A program made the position numbers and the translations under genes. Below the pieces are notes generated by a model. The model ran no database searches, was not told the DNA's origin, and saw nothing but the letters and a program-made list of their open reading frames with translations. Positions 1 to 5,910 of a stretch of 9,037 nt of DNA are shown one piece after another. Within the stretch, counting starts at the first letter, position 1. The number at the start of each line of letters is the position of its first letter. Source of the DNA: Acidobacteriota bacterium (GTDB lineage: Bacteria > Acidobacteriota > Blastocatellia > Pyrinomonadales > Pyrinomonadaceae); the NCBI GenBank assembly GCA_029777145.1, contig JAKOSS010000338.1, positions 1 to 9,037 on the forward strand, written 5' to 3'.

Positions 1-129
1 AAACGTCGGCAAGAGCGGGTAGATTATTTCGCTTGAAGTGTCGTTTAGGAGACTGACGAGGCTGAGCGCGATGACGTTTCCCGACAAACCGCGATATCGT
101 GAGACGAATTTCTTCAGCCGATTGAGCAT
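1..129 (-). CDS. MFS transporter, N-terminal fragment (runs off left edge)
   Basis: Reading the minus strand from an ATG at 129 gives 43 codons with no stop before the window edge. After a short basic cytoplasmic N-terminus comes the stretch SLLNDTSSEIIYPLLPTF at residues 26-43. This matches the first transmembrane helix of a common class of major facilitator superfamily exporters, whose usual form is S-L-x-D-x-S-S-E-(M/I)-I-Y-P-L-L-P. From the family, the full protein should be about 400 residues with 12 helices and act in the inner membrane as a drug or metabolite exporter. The substrate cannot be told from this piece. The start lies 5 nt after the stop of the 79-residue membrane protein gene upstream, so the two are probably co-transcribed and translationally coupled. 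No clear Shine-Dalgarno sequence is visible. Confidence 0.75.
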   Translation of the reverse strand, partial: MLNRLKKFVSRYRGLSGNVIALSLVSLLNDTSSEIIYPLLPTF

Positions 130-134
130 TTCAA

Positions 135-374
135 CTATCTGGGCTTCGTAGCGGCGGGTTTTGTCGCGTTCTTCGCGCCCGAGCCGAACATCAGGAGTGC
201 CGTTCCGCCGATCAGCGCGATGACGAGGATCACCGCGACGATCACCATCCGAAACGCCATCTTGACGGTCTTCGCGAGCATCTTGAAGGCGATGAACGCG
301 ACCACGGCGAGAACGAGCACGAAAACGGCTGCGGCGACAGCGCCGAACGTTCCGATTTGGATCAAGAGCATCAT
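135..374 (-). CDS. Small two-helix membrane protein (79 aa), unknown function
   Basis: The frame opens with two consecutive ATG codons (374 and 371), so the start is uncertain by one codon. The product has two strongly hydrophobic segments, about residues 5-31 and 41-65. A short basic loop (KMLAKTVKMAFR) separates them, and a Lys/Pro/Ala-rich tail ends in KPR. This layout predicts a small integral membrane protein with a hairpin topology. I do not recognise the family. Its stop lies 5 nt before the start of the MFS transporter, which suggests an operon and possibly a role alongside that transporter. A plus-strand frame over the same bases encodes no recognisable protein. No strong ribosome binding site is seen upstream of 374, which keeps the confidence moderate. 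Confidence 0.6.
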   Translation of the reverse strand: MMLLIQIGTFGAVAAAVFVLVLAVVAFIAFKMLAKTVKMAFRMVIVAVILVIALIGGTALLMFGSGAKNATKPAATKPR

Positions 375-443
375 ACGGATTTCAATGGTCGTGCAATTCT
401 AGCACAGCGGGATTGAGTCGTTTGAAACGGATGAAAAAACCGT

Positions 444-472
444 GACCGCGAAGGCACGCGAAACGACACGAA
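444..472. repeat. GCGAA-rich intergenic repeat-like motif
   Basis: In the 176-nt gap between yacG and the 79-residue gene, the words CGCGAAGG, CGCGAAACG and ACACGAA follow one another at 7-9 nt spacing. This resembles the other short-period intergenic repeats in the window, and it lies in the 3' flank of yacG as they do beside other genes. There is only one copy here, so calling it a repeat family is inference. A short palindrome (ACGCGAA, one base, TTCGCGT, 517-531) lies between it and the yacG stop. It has no T-run after it in the yacG direction, so it is at best a weak terminator. Confidence 0.3.
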
Positions 473-550
473 GCAACTTCTCCAGGTACAAAGCATTGCC
501 GGATTTATTAGAGTCGACGCGAATTTCGCGTGTTCAGCGGGAGAACAGCT

Positions 551-760
551 TCAATCCTGTCTTTGCTTCTCACGCAACGCCCGTTCGATCTGTTCGACGT
601 CTTCTTCCGATAGCGCCGTCTCTTGCGTCGGTAAGGCGTATTCTTCATCGGCCCACGCGCCGAAATCGATCAGTTTGCAGCGTTCGGAACAAAACGGACG
701 AAATTCGTTCCCCTCGTACTCGGTGCGCTTTCCGCATGTCGGACAAACTACGATAGGCAT
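551..760 (-). CDS. yacG: YacG-type zinc protein, DNA gyrase inhibitor
   Basis: The protein is 69 residues long, typical for YacG (about 60-70). It opens with the zinc ribbon: CPTC at residues 6-9 and CSERC at 24-28, giving four cysteines (6, 9, 24, 28) to bind one zinc ion. The family-typical KLIDFGAW follows at 29-36. The acidic, charged C-terminal tail is also usual. In E. coli YacG binds the GyrB subunit and blocks DNA binding by gyrase; the same role is inferred here. I chose the ATG at 760 because it begins MPIVVCPTC directly before the zinc ribbon. The frame stays open further upstream only because it runs antisense through the next gene, and nothing there resembles YacG. It is divergent from the LEA-like gene across a 186-nt gap in which I see no convincing promoter. 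Confidence 0.9.
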   Translation of the reverse strand: MPIVVCPTCGKRTEYEGNEFRPFCSERCKLIDFGAWADEEYALPTQETALSEEDVEQIERALREKQRQD

Positions 761-946
761 AATTCGGAACGCCCAGATTACCATAGTCGCCGGATGCCCG
801 ACCAACACGCCGGGAGAATCTCGTTGAATGTTTCGGTCAATGGTGCAATCATACAAAGCGCGGGTGCGGAATCGCATCAAATCCGAACAAAATCCGCGGA
901 TCGAACGTAAGTTTTGGCGGAGTTTCGAATTCGAGGACAACGAAAA

Positions 947-1984
947 ATGACGGATTACAAGGAACGCTTTGAGCGCTGGCAGAAAGAGGCGAAGGATCGA
1001 TTCGACGAGATCGACAAGCAGATCGGGCTGACCGACAAGATCGGCGAGGGCGCGAAGATCGTCAAGGAAACGGCGCAAAAAGGCGCCGACGTGATCATCG
1101 ACGGCGCACAAAAGATCAAGGCCGAGGCCGAGAAGACCGAGGTCGGCAAGCAGGCGGTGGATGTCGCCGAGACCGCATACAAAGCGGCGGGCGAAACCGC
1201 GAAGAAGGTTTACGACGCGAGCGAGCCGCTGCGCGACGTCGCCGAAGACGCCGGCGGAAAAGCGGCCGAAGCGGTGAAAGAAGCCGGAAAAAAGGCCGGT
1301 GAGGCGGTGAGTTACGCCGGCGAGAAAGCGGGTGAGGTCATCGACGAGACTTACAAGACGGTGAACAAAACGGCTGAGACCGCGTCGCGCGCATTCAACG
1401 TCGGCGCGAGTTGGTCGCGCACCTTCGATTCGGCTTGGAAGACGCTGCAGCAAACCGCCGACTGGATCTACGAAAAACCATTGGCGGCGGCGACGACCGG
1501 CGCCTCAGTTCTCGTCGGAGCGGGGCTCGGAGTGGTTTTTACCGGTATCAGCTCGCACTGGCTCTTCAACTCGGCGATCCCGACCTGGGCCGTCAAGAAA
1601 CTCGGCGAGCAGTTCAACGAATACCTTAATTCGCAGAAAGCGCTGATCGAAAACGGCGATCTGTCGCAGGCCGAGGCGGAAAAGATCGAATTCGAACGGT
1701 CGATCGTGAAATCGGTCGGCGCTCCGCTGCTCGGGGCATTCTCGTTCGCGTCGGGCGCGGTGATGATGACGAACATCCTCAATCCGAAGACGATCACCGG
1801 CGCTCCGATCGACTGGCTGATCGGCGGGAATCCGATCCTCGAGGGCGTTTGGTTCTTCGGCAACGGTACGGTCTGCTTCAAAACCAGCTACGACTTTTTC
1901 ATGATCGCTCTCGAAGACCACGACGACGTCCAGAAGATCGTCCGCGAGGTAAAGGGGCTTTTGCCCGTGAGCAGTGAGCGGTAA
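947..1984 (+). CDS. LEA/apolipoprotein-like helical protein with C-terminal membrane segments (345 aa)
   Basis: I placed the start at the ATG at 947, which has GAGG at 933-936; a TTG 33 nt upstream is in frame but has no support. Residues 1-150 are rich in Ala, Lys, Glu, Asp and Gly with an amphipathic 11-residue-like rhythm (for example [16 protein letters not shown], 107-122). This resembles group 3 LEA or apolipoprotein helices. From about residue 175 the character changes: hydrophobic segments lie at roughly 179-205 and 256-277, and perhaps 296-322, with a charged helical linker between the first two. The protein is therefore probably membrane anchored with a long amphipathic N-terminal arm. 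A role in envelope or stress protection is a guess; I do not recognise the family. The last residues, VSSER, and the TAA stop are encoded by the first copies of the downstream 7-nt repeat, so the native C-terminus may have been replaced. Confidence 0.85.
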   Translation: MTDYKERFERWQKEAKDRFDEIDKQIGLTDKIGEGAKIVKETAQKGADVIIDGAQKIKAEAEKTEVGKQAVDVAETAYKAAGETAKKVYDASEPLRDVAEDAGGKAAEAVKEAGKKAGEAVSYAGEKAGEVIDETYKTVNKTAETASRAFNVGASWSRTFDSAWKTLQQTADWIYEKPLAAATTGASVLVGAGLGVVFTGISSHWLFNSAIPTWAVKKLGEQFNEYLNSQKALIENGDLSQAEAEKIEFERSIVKSVGAPLLGAFSFASGAVMMTNILNPKTITGAPIDWLIGGNPILEGVWFFGNGTVCFKTSYDFFMIALEDHDDVQKIVREVKGLLPVSSER

Positions 1985-2029
1985 GCCGTAAGCAGTTGAT
2001 TTGCAATTTTCGATTTGAAATTTGCGATC
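1967..2029. repeat. Nine consecutive degenerate heptamers overlapping a gene 3' end
   Basis: This block divides exactly into nine 7-nt units in one register. It begins with GTGAGCA and GTGAGCG, drifts to GTAAGCC-type units, and then changes to TGCAATT/TGAAATT-type units. The first two and a half units are still coding sequence of the LEA-like gene and supply its stop. The AT-rich units are the reverse complement of the ATTGCAA-type units found at 5718-5745. The register is seen directly; that one family gave rise to the other is inference. Confidence 0.8.
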
Positions 2030-2047
2030 TCGCGATTGTAAAGTCGG

Positions 2048-2131
2048 GCTCACTGCTCACTGCTCACTGCTCACTGCTCACTGCTCACTGCTCACTGCTC
2101 ACTGCTCACTGCTCACTGCTCACTGCTCACT
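2048..2131 (+). repeat. Tandem array of 12 perfect GCTCACT heptamers
   Basis: Twelve identical copies of GCTCACT occupy 84 nt with no mismatch. The perfect identity suggests recent expansion by slippage. On the plus strand the array has no stop codon in any frame; on the minus strand (GTGAGCA-type) it has TGA in every frame. The array lies between the convergent 3' ends of the LEA-like gene and the M50 protease gene. It is the inverted counterpart of the two GTGAGC units at 1967-1979. Confidence 0.97.
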
Positions 2132-2260
2132 TTTTGCGTTTCCCGTAACCGGCACCAGTCCAAACGGACTGTTCGGAGGGAATCGCCCTCGACCGTTCCT
2201 TCCATACCTGATTCGCGTTCCTTGGCGACGATTCGCGGGCAAGATCTTTCGCTGCGTCAT
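2120..2260 (-). CDS. Possible 46-residue basic peptide ending in the repeat array (doubtful)
   Basis: From an ATG at 2260 the minus strand stays open for 46 codons. It encodes a Gly/Arg/Asn/Pro-rich basic peptide (RIRYGRNGRGRFPPNSPFGL in its middle) that ends SEQ-stop inside the GTGAGCA units of the array. It lies 78 nt after the stop of the M50 gene on the same strand. I do not recognise the peptide, no good ribosome binding site is present, and codon use (several CGA and AGG) differs from the neighbours. It may be chance, or the remnant of a gene cut short by the repeat. Confidence 0.2.
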   Translation of the reverse strand: MTQRKILPANRRQGTRIRYGRNGRGRFPPNSPFGLVPVTGNAKSEQ

Positions 2261-2338
2261 CCGCGGCAACGTTTCAATGCAATCCGGGTCACTTCTTCGT
2301 GAGTTCCTATGAGCGCGGCGACGAATTGGTTCTGTCTG

Positions 2339-3361
2339 TCAGCTGATCCGGATCGGGAACGGGACAAAACTAAGGACAAAAATGACGAGCGTCAGAATCG
2401 CGATGCCGATCCTGGCAAGGCCCAACGGTTCGTTCTCGAGCGGGACCGGATGTTTGAAGCGAAGCAGAAATCCCATCAAGATCGCAAAGAGGATCCCCGC
2501 GGGACTGTTGAAAAAATAGAGCCCCGCAAGCGAGAGCGCGAGCATCGCGACGAACGCCGCGCGTCCCAGCCAATGATGGAATTTGGGTCCGAAAACGGCG
2601 AAAACGGCGTGTCCGCCGTCGAGCTGGCCCGATGGGATCAAATTCAGGGCCGTGATCAGGAGTCCGAGCCACGCCGCCGAATAAAAAGGATTCGGGAGCA
2701 TCGGGATCGTCAGATCAATTCCGAACAGCGCGGCCAGACTATGAAAAAGCAGCGGGTCCGAGAATGTCAGCGTTCCCTCGGGGATCTTGGCCGGCAACGG
2801 CTCGCCCGTACTCTGAAACGTCGCGAACGCCGTGATCGCGATCGGAAGCAACGCCGCGAATCCGGCGATCGGACCCGCGACGCCGATATCGAACGTCGCG
2901 CGACGCGAGGGAAGTGGCGACCTGATCTTGATGAAGGCTCCGAACGTCCCCGCGGGTCCGAGCAACGGCGGCGTCGGAATGAAATAGGGAAGCGTTGCGT
3001 CGACGCCGTACCGCCGGCACGCGATGTAGTGCCCGAATTCATGGCACAAGAGAATAAAGAGCAGCGAAAGACTGAACTTCAGTCCGTATGCGAGGACTTC
3101 GGGTTCGCGGAACATCAGCATCACGGTCTGGCCGATCATCTGCGCGTAATAAGCCGGAAAATGCAGCGCGAAATCGGTAGCCGTGACTTCGGGCCCGACG
3201 TTGGCGAAGATCGGCAGAATCCCGAACGGATAAAGCGTGCCCGCGATCGTCACCGTCACGAACGCGATCAGGAAAAAAATGAAATGGCGTAAATAGTCCC
3301 TGAAAGTCGGCTTGGGCGCCGCCATGAGGACCTGGAATTCGCGAAGATCAAAATCTGACAT
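2339..3361 (-). CDS. Site-2 protease family (M50) intramembrane metalloprotease
   Basis: This is a 340-residue multi-pass membrane protein. A hydrophobic helix lies near residues 26-48. The zinc-binding HEFGH motif is at 107-111 within a membrane segment, followed by YGVDATLPYFIPTPP and a GAFIKIRSPL strand. NLIPSGQLDGGH at 240-251 supplies the third metal ligand (Asp248). More hydrophobic helices follow to the C-terminus. The GTFGAFIKI and NLIPxGQLDGGH motifs match the bacterial and plant EGY-like branch of the M50 family rather than RseP: no PDZ domain is visible. The expected role is zinc-dependent cleavage within the membrane, for example of anti-sigma factors or signal proteins; the substrate is unknown. 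The start at 3361 (MSDFDLREF) is preferred over Met13, though neither has a strong ribosome binding site. HU lies upstream on the same strand. Confidence 0.93.
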   Translation of the reverse strand: MSDFDLREFQVLMAAPKPTFRDYLRHFIFFLIAFVTVTIAGTLYPFGILPIFANVGPEVTATDFALHFPAYYAQMIGQTVMLMFREPEVLAYGLKFSLSLLFILLCHEFGHYIACRRYGVDATLPYFIPTPPLLGPAGTFGAFIKIRSPLPSRRATFDIGVAGPIAGFAALLPIAITAFATFQSTGEPLPAKIPEGTLTFSDPLLFHSLAALFGIDLTIPMLPNPFYSAAWLGLLITALNLIPSGQLDGGHAVFAVFGPKFHHWLGRAAFVAMLALSLAGLYFFNSPAGILFAILMGFLLRFKHPVPLENEPLGLARIGIAILTLVIFVLSFVPFPIRIS

Positions 3362-3373
3362 CGGACAAACAAA

Positions 3374-3421
3374 AAATCGTAAATCGCAAACGAAATCTTA
3401 ACATCCTGCGACTTACGATTT
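3374..3421. repeat. Inverted repeat of AAATCGT-type heptamers
   Basis: AAATCGTAAATCGC at 3374-3387 and GCGACTTACGATTT at 3408-3421 are inverted copies matching at 13 of 14 positions, around a 20-nt loop. The arms consist of 7-nt units related to the ATTGCAA/ATCGCAA units elsewhere in the window. The element sits between the HU stop and the M50 start. It could fold as a hairpin in the transcript leaving HU; there is no T-run, so it is not a classic terminator. Confidence 0.7.
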
Positions 3422-3440
3422 GTAATTGGCTATGCAATTC

Positions 3441-3463
3441 AGGCGGTTGCTATTTGACCGCCT
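3441..3463 (-). terminator. Small hairpin across the HU stop codon
   Basis: AGGCGGT (3441-3447) and ACCGCCT (3457-3463) form a perfect 7-bp GC-rich stem. Its 9-nt loop contains the HU stop codon (3450-3452). In the direction of HU transcription no T-run follows, so it may stabilise the mRNA 3' end or be a weak terminator rather than a strong one. Confidence 0.3.
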
Positions 3464-3725
3464 TTGCCTGAAGTTCCTTGCCAGGCTTGAACCTAATCGT
3501 CTTCCCGGACGGGATCGGCACCTCTTTTCCGGTTCTGGGATTGCGACCAACGCCGCGTTTGCGGGCCTTGACAACGAAAACCCCGAACCCCCGCAGTTCG
3601 ATCCGCTTTCCTTCAGCGAGAGCGTCTTTCATTGCGTTGAAAAGTGAATCGACTACTTGTTCCGCCTTCTGTTTCGGAACGCCGGTTTTGTCGGCAACAC
3701 AGTTGACGATGTCAAGTTTGATCAT
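3450..3725 (-). CDS. hup: HU-family DNA-binding protein
   Basis: The 91-residue product has the full length and layout of HU: an N-terminal helical dimerisation region (residues 1-40) and then the beta-arm region. RIELRGFGVFVVKARKRGVG is at about 41-60, the NPRTGKEVPIPSGKTIRFKPGK signature at about 62-83, and a Lys-rich end follows. HU forms dimers that bend and compact DNA. The Arg-Asn-Pro at the arm tip (RNPRTG) intercalates at bends in this family. The start at 3725 is firmly set by an ideal ribosome binding site five bases upstream and a near-consensus promoter about 55 nt before the start. It appears to be an independent, highly expressed unit; the M50 gene downstream could receive read-through. 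Confidence 0.97.
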   Translation of the reverse strand: MIKLDIVNCVADKTGVPKQKAEQVVDSLFNAMKDALAEGKRIELRGFGVFVVKARKRGVGRNPRTGKEVPIPSGKTIRFKPGKELQAKAVK

Positions 3726-3730
3726 AATCG

Positions 3731-3739
3731 CCTCCTTTT
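3731..3739 (-). promoter_or_regulatory. Consensus Shine-Dalgarno of the HU gene
   Basis: On the minus strand AAAAGGAGG lies 5 nt before the HU ATG. It is the only full-consensus ribosome binding site in the window and fits high expression of a nucleoid protein. Confidence 0.9.
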
Positions 3740-3780
3740 CTCGAAATAGTTGAGAGGTCTGGTCTTATTTGATTTCCTCG

Positions 3781-3809
3781 ATAATAAGCCCGAACCCGGC
3801 GCGTGTCAA
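3781..3809 (-). promoter_or_regulatory. Near-perfect sigma-70 promoter for HU
   Basis: On the minus strand TTGACA (3809-3804) and TATTAT (3786-3781) are separated by exactly 17 nt. This gives a perfect -35 box and a -10 box with one mismatch. A run of seven A residues lies just upstream of the -35 box and may act as an UP element. Transcription would start around 3774, leaving a 5' leader of about 50 nt before HU. It sits in the gap after the hydrolase gene, so HU can be transcribed independently of it. Confidence 0.85.
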
Positions 3810-3889
3810 TGTTTTTTTGTCGGCCTGCAAGCGCTAAATCCAGTAATTTCCAATTTTACGAAGAACAACGCGGGCGATTTGAGACGTTT

Positions 3890-4768
3890 TCAGGCATCGA
3901 TTGCCGACCGGAACTCGAGGTAGCTTTCGAGCACCTTTTCGGGTCTTTCAAGGTGCGGAAAATGACCGGTTCTCCCGATCTCTACGATATCGGTTTCGTG
4001 TGAGACGACCTCGCGGAAACGCGCGACAAGATGCGCGCCCGATACCGGATCGTCGAGGCCGTTGATGAAGCGGAACGGAACGCCGATATTCTGCAGCGCG
4101 CCGACCCATCGATCGCGGTACTTCGCCCGTTCCGTCATGTATCGGATAAGAAGATGAGCGATCTTTTTGCCGTGGTTGTGCTTGAAGATCGCGAGCATTT
4201 CATCCAGCTCCTTGGCGGATGGCTGCGTTTCGCTGCCGAAAACCGACGCCAGGCTCGCTTTGAAACGGCCGTCGGTGAGGAGCTTCGCGAACAGGCGGCC
4301 GACCGGGCTGATGAGCAGTTTCTGGGCGAGGATCGGCCGGTGCGTCTCGGGGAAAAGCGCTCCGTTCATGAAGCAAATCGAATCGATCGCGAATCCGAGC
4401 CGTCCCTCGTCGCGTCTTGCGAGAAACTCCTGCGTGATCGTGTTCCCGTAATCGTGGGCGAGAATGTGAACGCGATCGATTTCTGATTCGGCGAGCGCAC
4501 GTTCGAGAATATCTGCCTGACTGAAAGTCGTGTAATTGAATTCCGTTGGTTTCGACGAAAATCCGTAACCGATCATGTCGAACGCGACGAGCGGAAAATG
4601 CTCGGCGAGTTGCGGCCAGATCAGGCGGTAGTCGTAGGACGATGTCGGGAATCCGTGCAGACACAGTACCGGAACGCCGTCATTGCCGGCTCGAATACGA
4701 AAGACGTCGAGACCGTCGATCGTGATCGTTTCGCCGTCGTGCATCCACTTTTCGCGGTTCATACGCAT
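3890..4768 (-). CDS. MEST-like alpha/beta hydrolase with Asp nucleophile
   Basis: Numbered from the ATG at 4768, this is a 292-residue alpha/beta hydrolase. HGFPTSSYD (38-46) forms the oxyanion region. The nucleophile elbow is HDYG, with Asp106 in place of the usual Ser. The acid is in GLDDP (Asp239 or 240), and the catalytic His is in TGHFPHLERPE (His269). An Asp nucleophile is the pattern of epoxide hydrolases and haloalkane dehalogenases. The segments HGFPTSSYD, GYGFSSKP, HDYGNTITQEFL and NGALFPETHRP closely recall the MEST/PEG1 branch known from vertebrates. The substrate is unknown. The frame stays open to a TTG at 4822, but that would overlap the promoter region of the divergent gene, so I prefer 4768 (or the ATG at 4762). 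No good ribosome binding site distinguishes them. Confidence 0.9.
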   Translation of the reverse strand: MRMNREKWMHDGETITIDGLDVFRIRAGNDGVPVLCLHGFPTSSYDYRLIWPQLAEHFPLVAFDMIGYGFSSKPTEFNYTTFSQADILERALAESEIDRVHILAHDYGNTITQEFLARRDEGRLGFAIDSICFMNGALFPETHRPILAQKLLISPVGRLFAKLLTDGRFKASLASVFGSETQPSAKELDEMLAIFKHNHGKKIAHLLIRYMTERAKYRDRWVGALQNIGVPFRFINGLDDPVSGAHLVARFREVVSHETDIVEIGRTGHFPHLERPEKVLESYLEFRSAIDA

Positions 4769-4802
4769 GTCGTCATTCGGGTTCGGGCGCGCCTCGAGCT
4801 GT

Positions 4803-4810
4803 GTTAAAAT
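4803..4810 (+). promoter_or_regulatory. Possible extended -10 promoter of the ypfJ-type gene
   Basis: TGTTAAAAT contains TG one base before TAAAAT, an extended -10 pattern. It is about 38 nt upstream of the metallopeptidase ATG, giving a short leader with an AAAAGGA ribosome binding site. The -35 region is poor (TTCGGG at the right distance), which an extended -10 can offset. The call rests on pattern only. Confidence 0.4.
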
Positions 4811-4848
4811 CCAGGCAATCAATTTAACTCAAAAGGAAAAAGAGCGAA

Positions 4849-5667
4849 ATGTTACGTGGCAGGGAAAGTTCGAATATCGAGGATCAGCGCGGCTCCAGAG
4901 GCGGCCGCGTCGTGGCTTTGGGCGGCGGCGGATTGGGCGTTCTCGTCGTTTTGATCCTCGCGCTGGTCTGTGGCGTCGATCCGCGCCAACTGCTCGAGAA
5001 TATGCCGGACCAGTCGCAGGTCCAGCAACCGCAGGTTCAGCAACAGCAGAATCCTCAGCAGAACGACGATCAGAAGAAGTTCATCGCTTCGGTACTCGGA
5101 AGTACTGAAGACGTTTGGCGCAAGGTTCTGCCGGCGCAGGCGGGACGCCAGTATCGTGATCCGAAGCTTGTGCTCTATTCGGGACAGACATCGTCAGCTT
5201 GCGGCTATGCGAGTTCGGCGATGGGACCGTTCTATTGCCCCGGCGATCAAAAACTCTATCTCGATTTCGCGTTCTTCAACGAACTGAAACGCGAATTCAA
5301 GGCGCCCGGCGATTTCGCGCAGGCGTATGTCGTCGCGCACGAGGTCGGTCACCACGTTCAGAATCTGGTTGGAACCATGGAGCGTGCAGGCGGCCGTGAG
5401 GATCTTTCAGTCGCGCTCGAACTTCAGGCCGATTGTTATGCGGGCGTTTGGGCGTACTACGCGAATAAGCAGGGATTGGTCGAGGCCGGCGATTATGAAG
5501 AAGCGTTGCGGGCGGCATCGGCGGTCGGCGACGATACGATCCAGCGCCGGACTCAAGGATACGTCGTGCCTGATTCGTTCACTCACGGCTCTTCGCGCCA
5601 GCGCATGGATTGGTTCGCCCGCGGCGTCAAATCCGGCGACATGAGGCAGTGCAATACGTTTCGCTAA
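4849..5667 (+). CDS. ypfJ: YpfJ/KPN_02809-type neutral zinc metallopeptidase
   Basis: This 272-residue protein opens with a basic, Gly-rich cytoplasmic end containing the family-typical RGRESSNIEDQRG (3-15). A single membrane helix follows at about 21-42, then a Gln/Pro-rich linker at 55-72. The rest is the extracytoplasmic peptidase domain. HEVGHH at 164-169 gives the zinc ligands His164 and His168 with catalytic Glu165. ELQADCYAGVWA at 191-202 supplies the third ligand, Glu191, and a shared family signature. Paired cysteines (118 and 130) flank the conserved ACGYASSAMGPFYCPGD region. The family is annotated as putative neutral zinc metallopeptidases; physiological substrates are poorly known. 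The start follows AAAAGGA (4831-4837). Two bases after the stop a heptamer repeat block begins, but here it does not enter the reading frame. Confidence 0.94.
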   Translation: MLRGRESSNIEDQRGSRGGRVVALGGGGLGVLVVLILALVCGVDPRQLLENMPDQSQVQQPQVQQQQNPQQNDDQKKFIASVLGSTEDVWRKVLPAQAGRQYRDPKLVLYSGQTSSACGYASSAMGPFYCPGDQKLYLDFAFFNELKREFKAPGDFAQAYVVAHEVGHHVQNLVGTMERAGGREDLSVALELQADCYAGVWAYYANKQGLVEAGDYEEALRAASAVGDDTIQRRTQGYVVPDSFTHGSSRQRMDWFARGVKSGDMRQCNTFR

Positions 5668-5668
5668 A

Positions 5669-5910
5669 CAGTGGCCGGTGGTCAGTGGTCAGCGCGGTTG
5701 TCGGTCCACAATCGCCATTCGCAAATCGCAAATTGAAAATTGCAAATTAGCTACTCGCTGCTCACTGCTCGGTGGTCAGCGCGGTTGTCGGTCCACAATC
5801 GCCATTCGCAAATCGCAAATTGAAAATCGCAAATCAGCTACTCGCTGCTCGGTGGTCAGCGCGGTTGTCGGTCCATAATCGCAAATCGCAAATTCGCTAC
5901 TCGCTGCTCA
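5669..5910 (+). repeat. Three-copy composite repeat built from heptamers
   Basis: Three direct copies begin GTGGTCAGCGCGGTTGTCGG at 5685, 5772 and 5852. The first (87 nt) and second (80 nt) differ by a 7-nt unit plus a few substitutions. The third (59 nt) lacks an internal segment. From 5669 to 5773 the sequence divides into 15 consecutive 7-nt units in one register. The units pass through CAGTGGT-type, ATCGCAA-type and GCTCACT-type words. The block fills the gap between the convergent 3' ends of the YpfJ-type gene and the 172-residue gene, and its last 14 nt or so are coding sequence of the latter. Confidence 0.92.

Larger units (their letters stand above)
1967..2135 (+). terminator. Possible intrinsic terminator or long hairpin after the LEA-like gene
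   Basis: GTGAGCAGTGAGC at 1967-1979 can pair perfectly, over 13 bases, with any copy of GCTCACTGCTCAC in the 12-copy array. The array's last copy runs into five T residues at 2131-2135. A GC-rich stem followed by a T-run looks like a Rho-independent terminator for the plus-strand gene. The loop would be long unless a proximal array copy pairs, and many registers compete, so function is inferred, not shown. Confidence 0.35.
1985..2338. other. Convergent intergenic region: repeats plus unexplained segment
   Basis: This 354-nt gap separates the plus-strand LEA-like gene from the minus-strand M50 gene. The left part is the heptamer block and the 12-copy array. The right part (2136-2338) is not repetitive. 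It holds two short perfect hairpins, CAGTCC/GGACTG (2156-2171) and GAGGG/CCCTC (2176-2190), and the weak minus-strand reading frame listed separately. I see no promoter pair and no recognisable protein there. Confidence 0.6.

Noticed and set aside
761..946. Promoter pair in the yacG / LEA-like divergent gap
   Set aside because: TTGAAT (823-828) on the plus strand and TTGACC on the minus strand were considered, but neither has a convincing -10 box at the right distance.
551..1453. A 300-residue minus-strand protein containing YacG at its end
   Set aside because: Only the last 69 residues resemble a real protein. The rest is antisense to the LEA-like gene and crosses the intergenic gap.
2048..2131. 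CRISPR array
   Set aside because: The units are 7 nt with no spacers, and no cas genes are present. It is a simple tandem repeat.
2022..2312. Plus-strand protein with repeating Leu-Thr-Ala-His-Cys-Ser-Leu
   Set aside because: It is just the stop-free reading of the GCTCACT array, with no start signal or conserved flank.
2309..3292. Long plus-strand frame rich in Arg, Glu and Asp opposite the M50 protease
   Set aside because: The minus strand encodes an unmistakable multi-helix M50 protease. The antisense product is a low-complexity charged string typical of a shadow frame.
5678..5878. Plus-strand 66-residue frame in the composite repeat
   Set aside because: It is a translation of the repeat copies themselves (recurring IRKSQIEN), not a gene.
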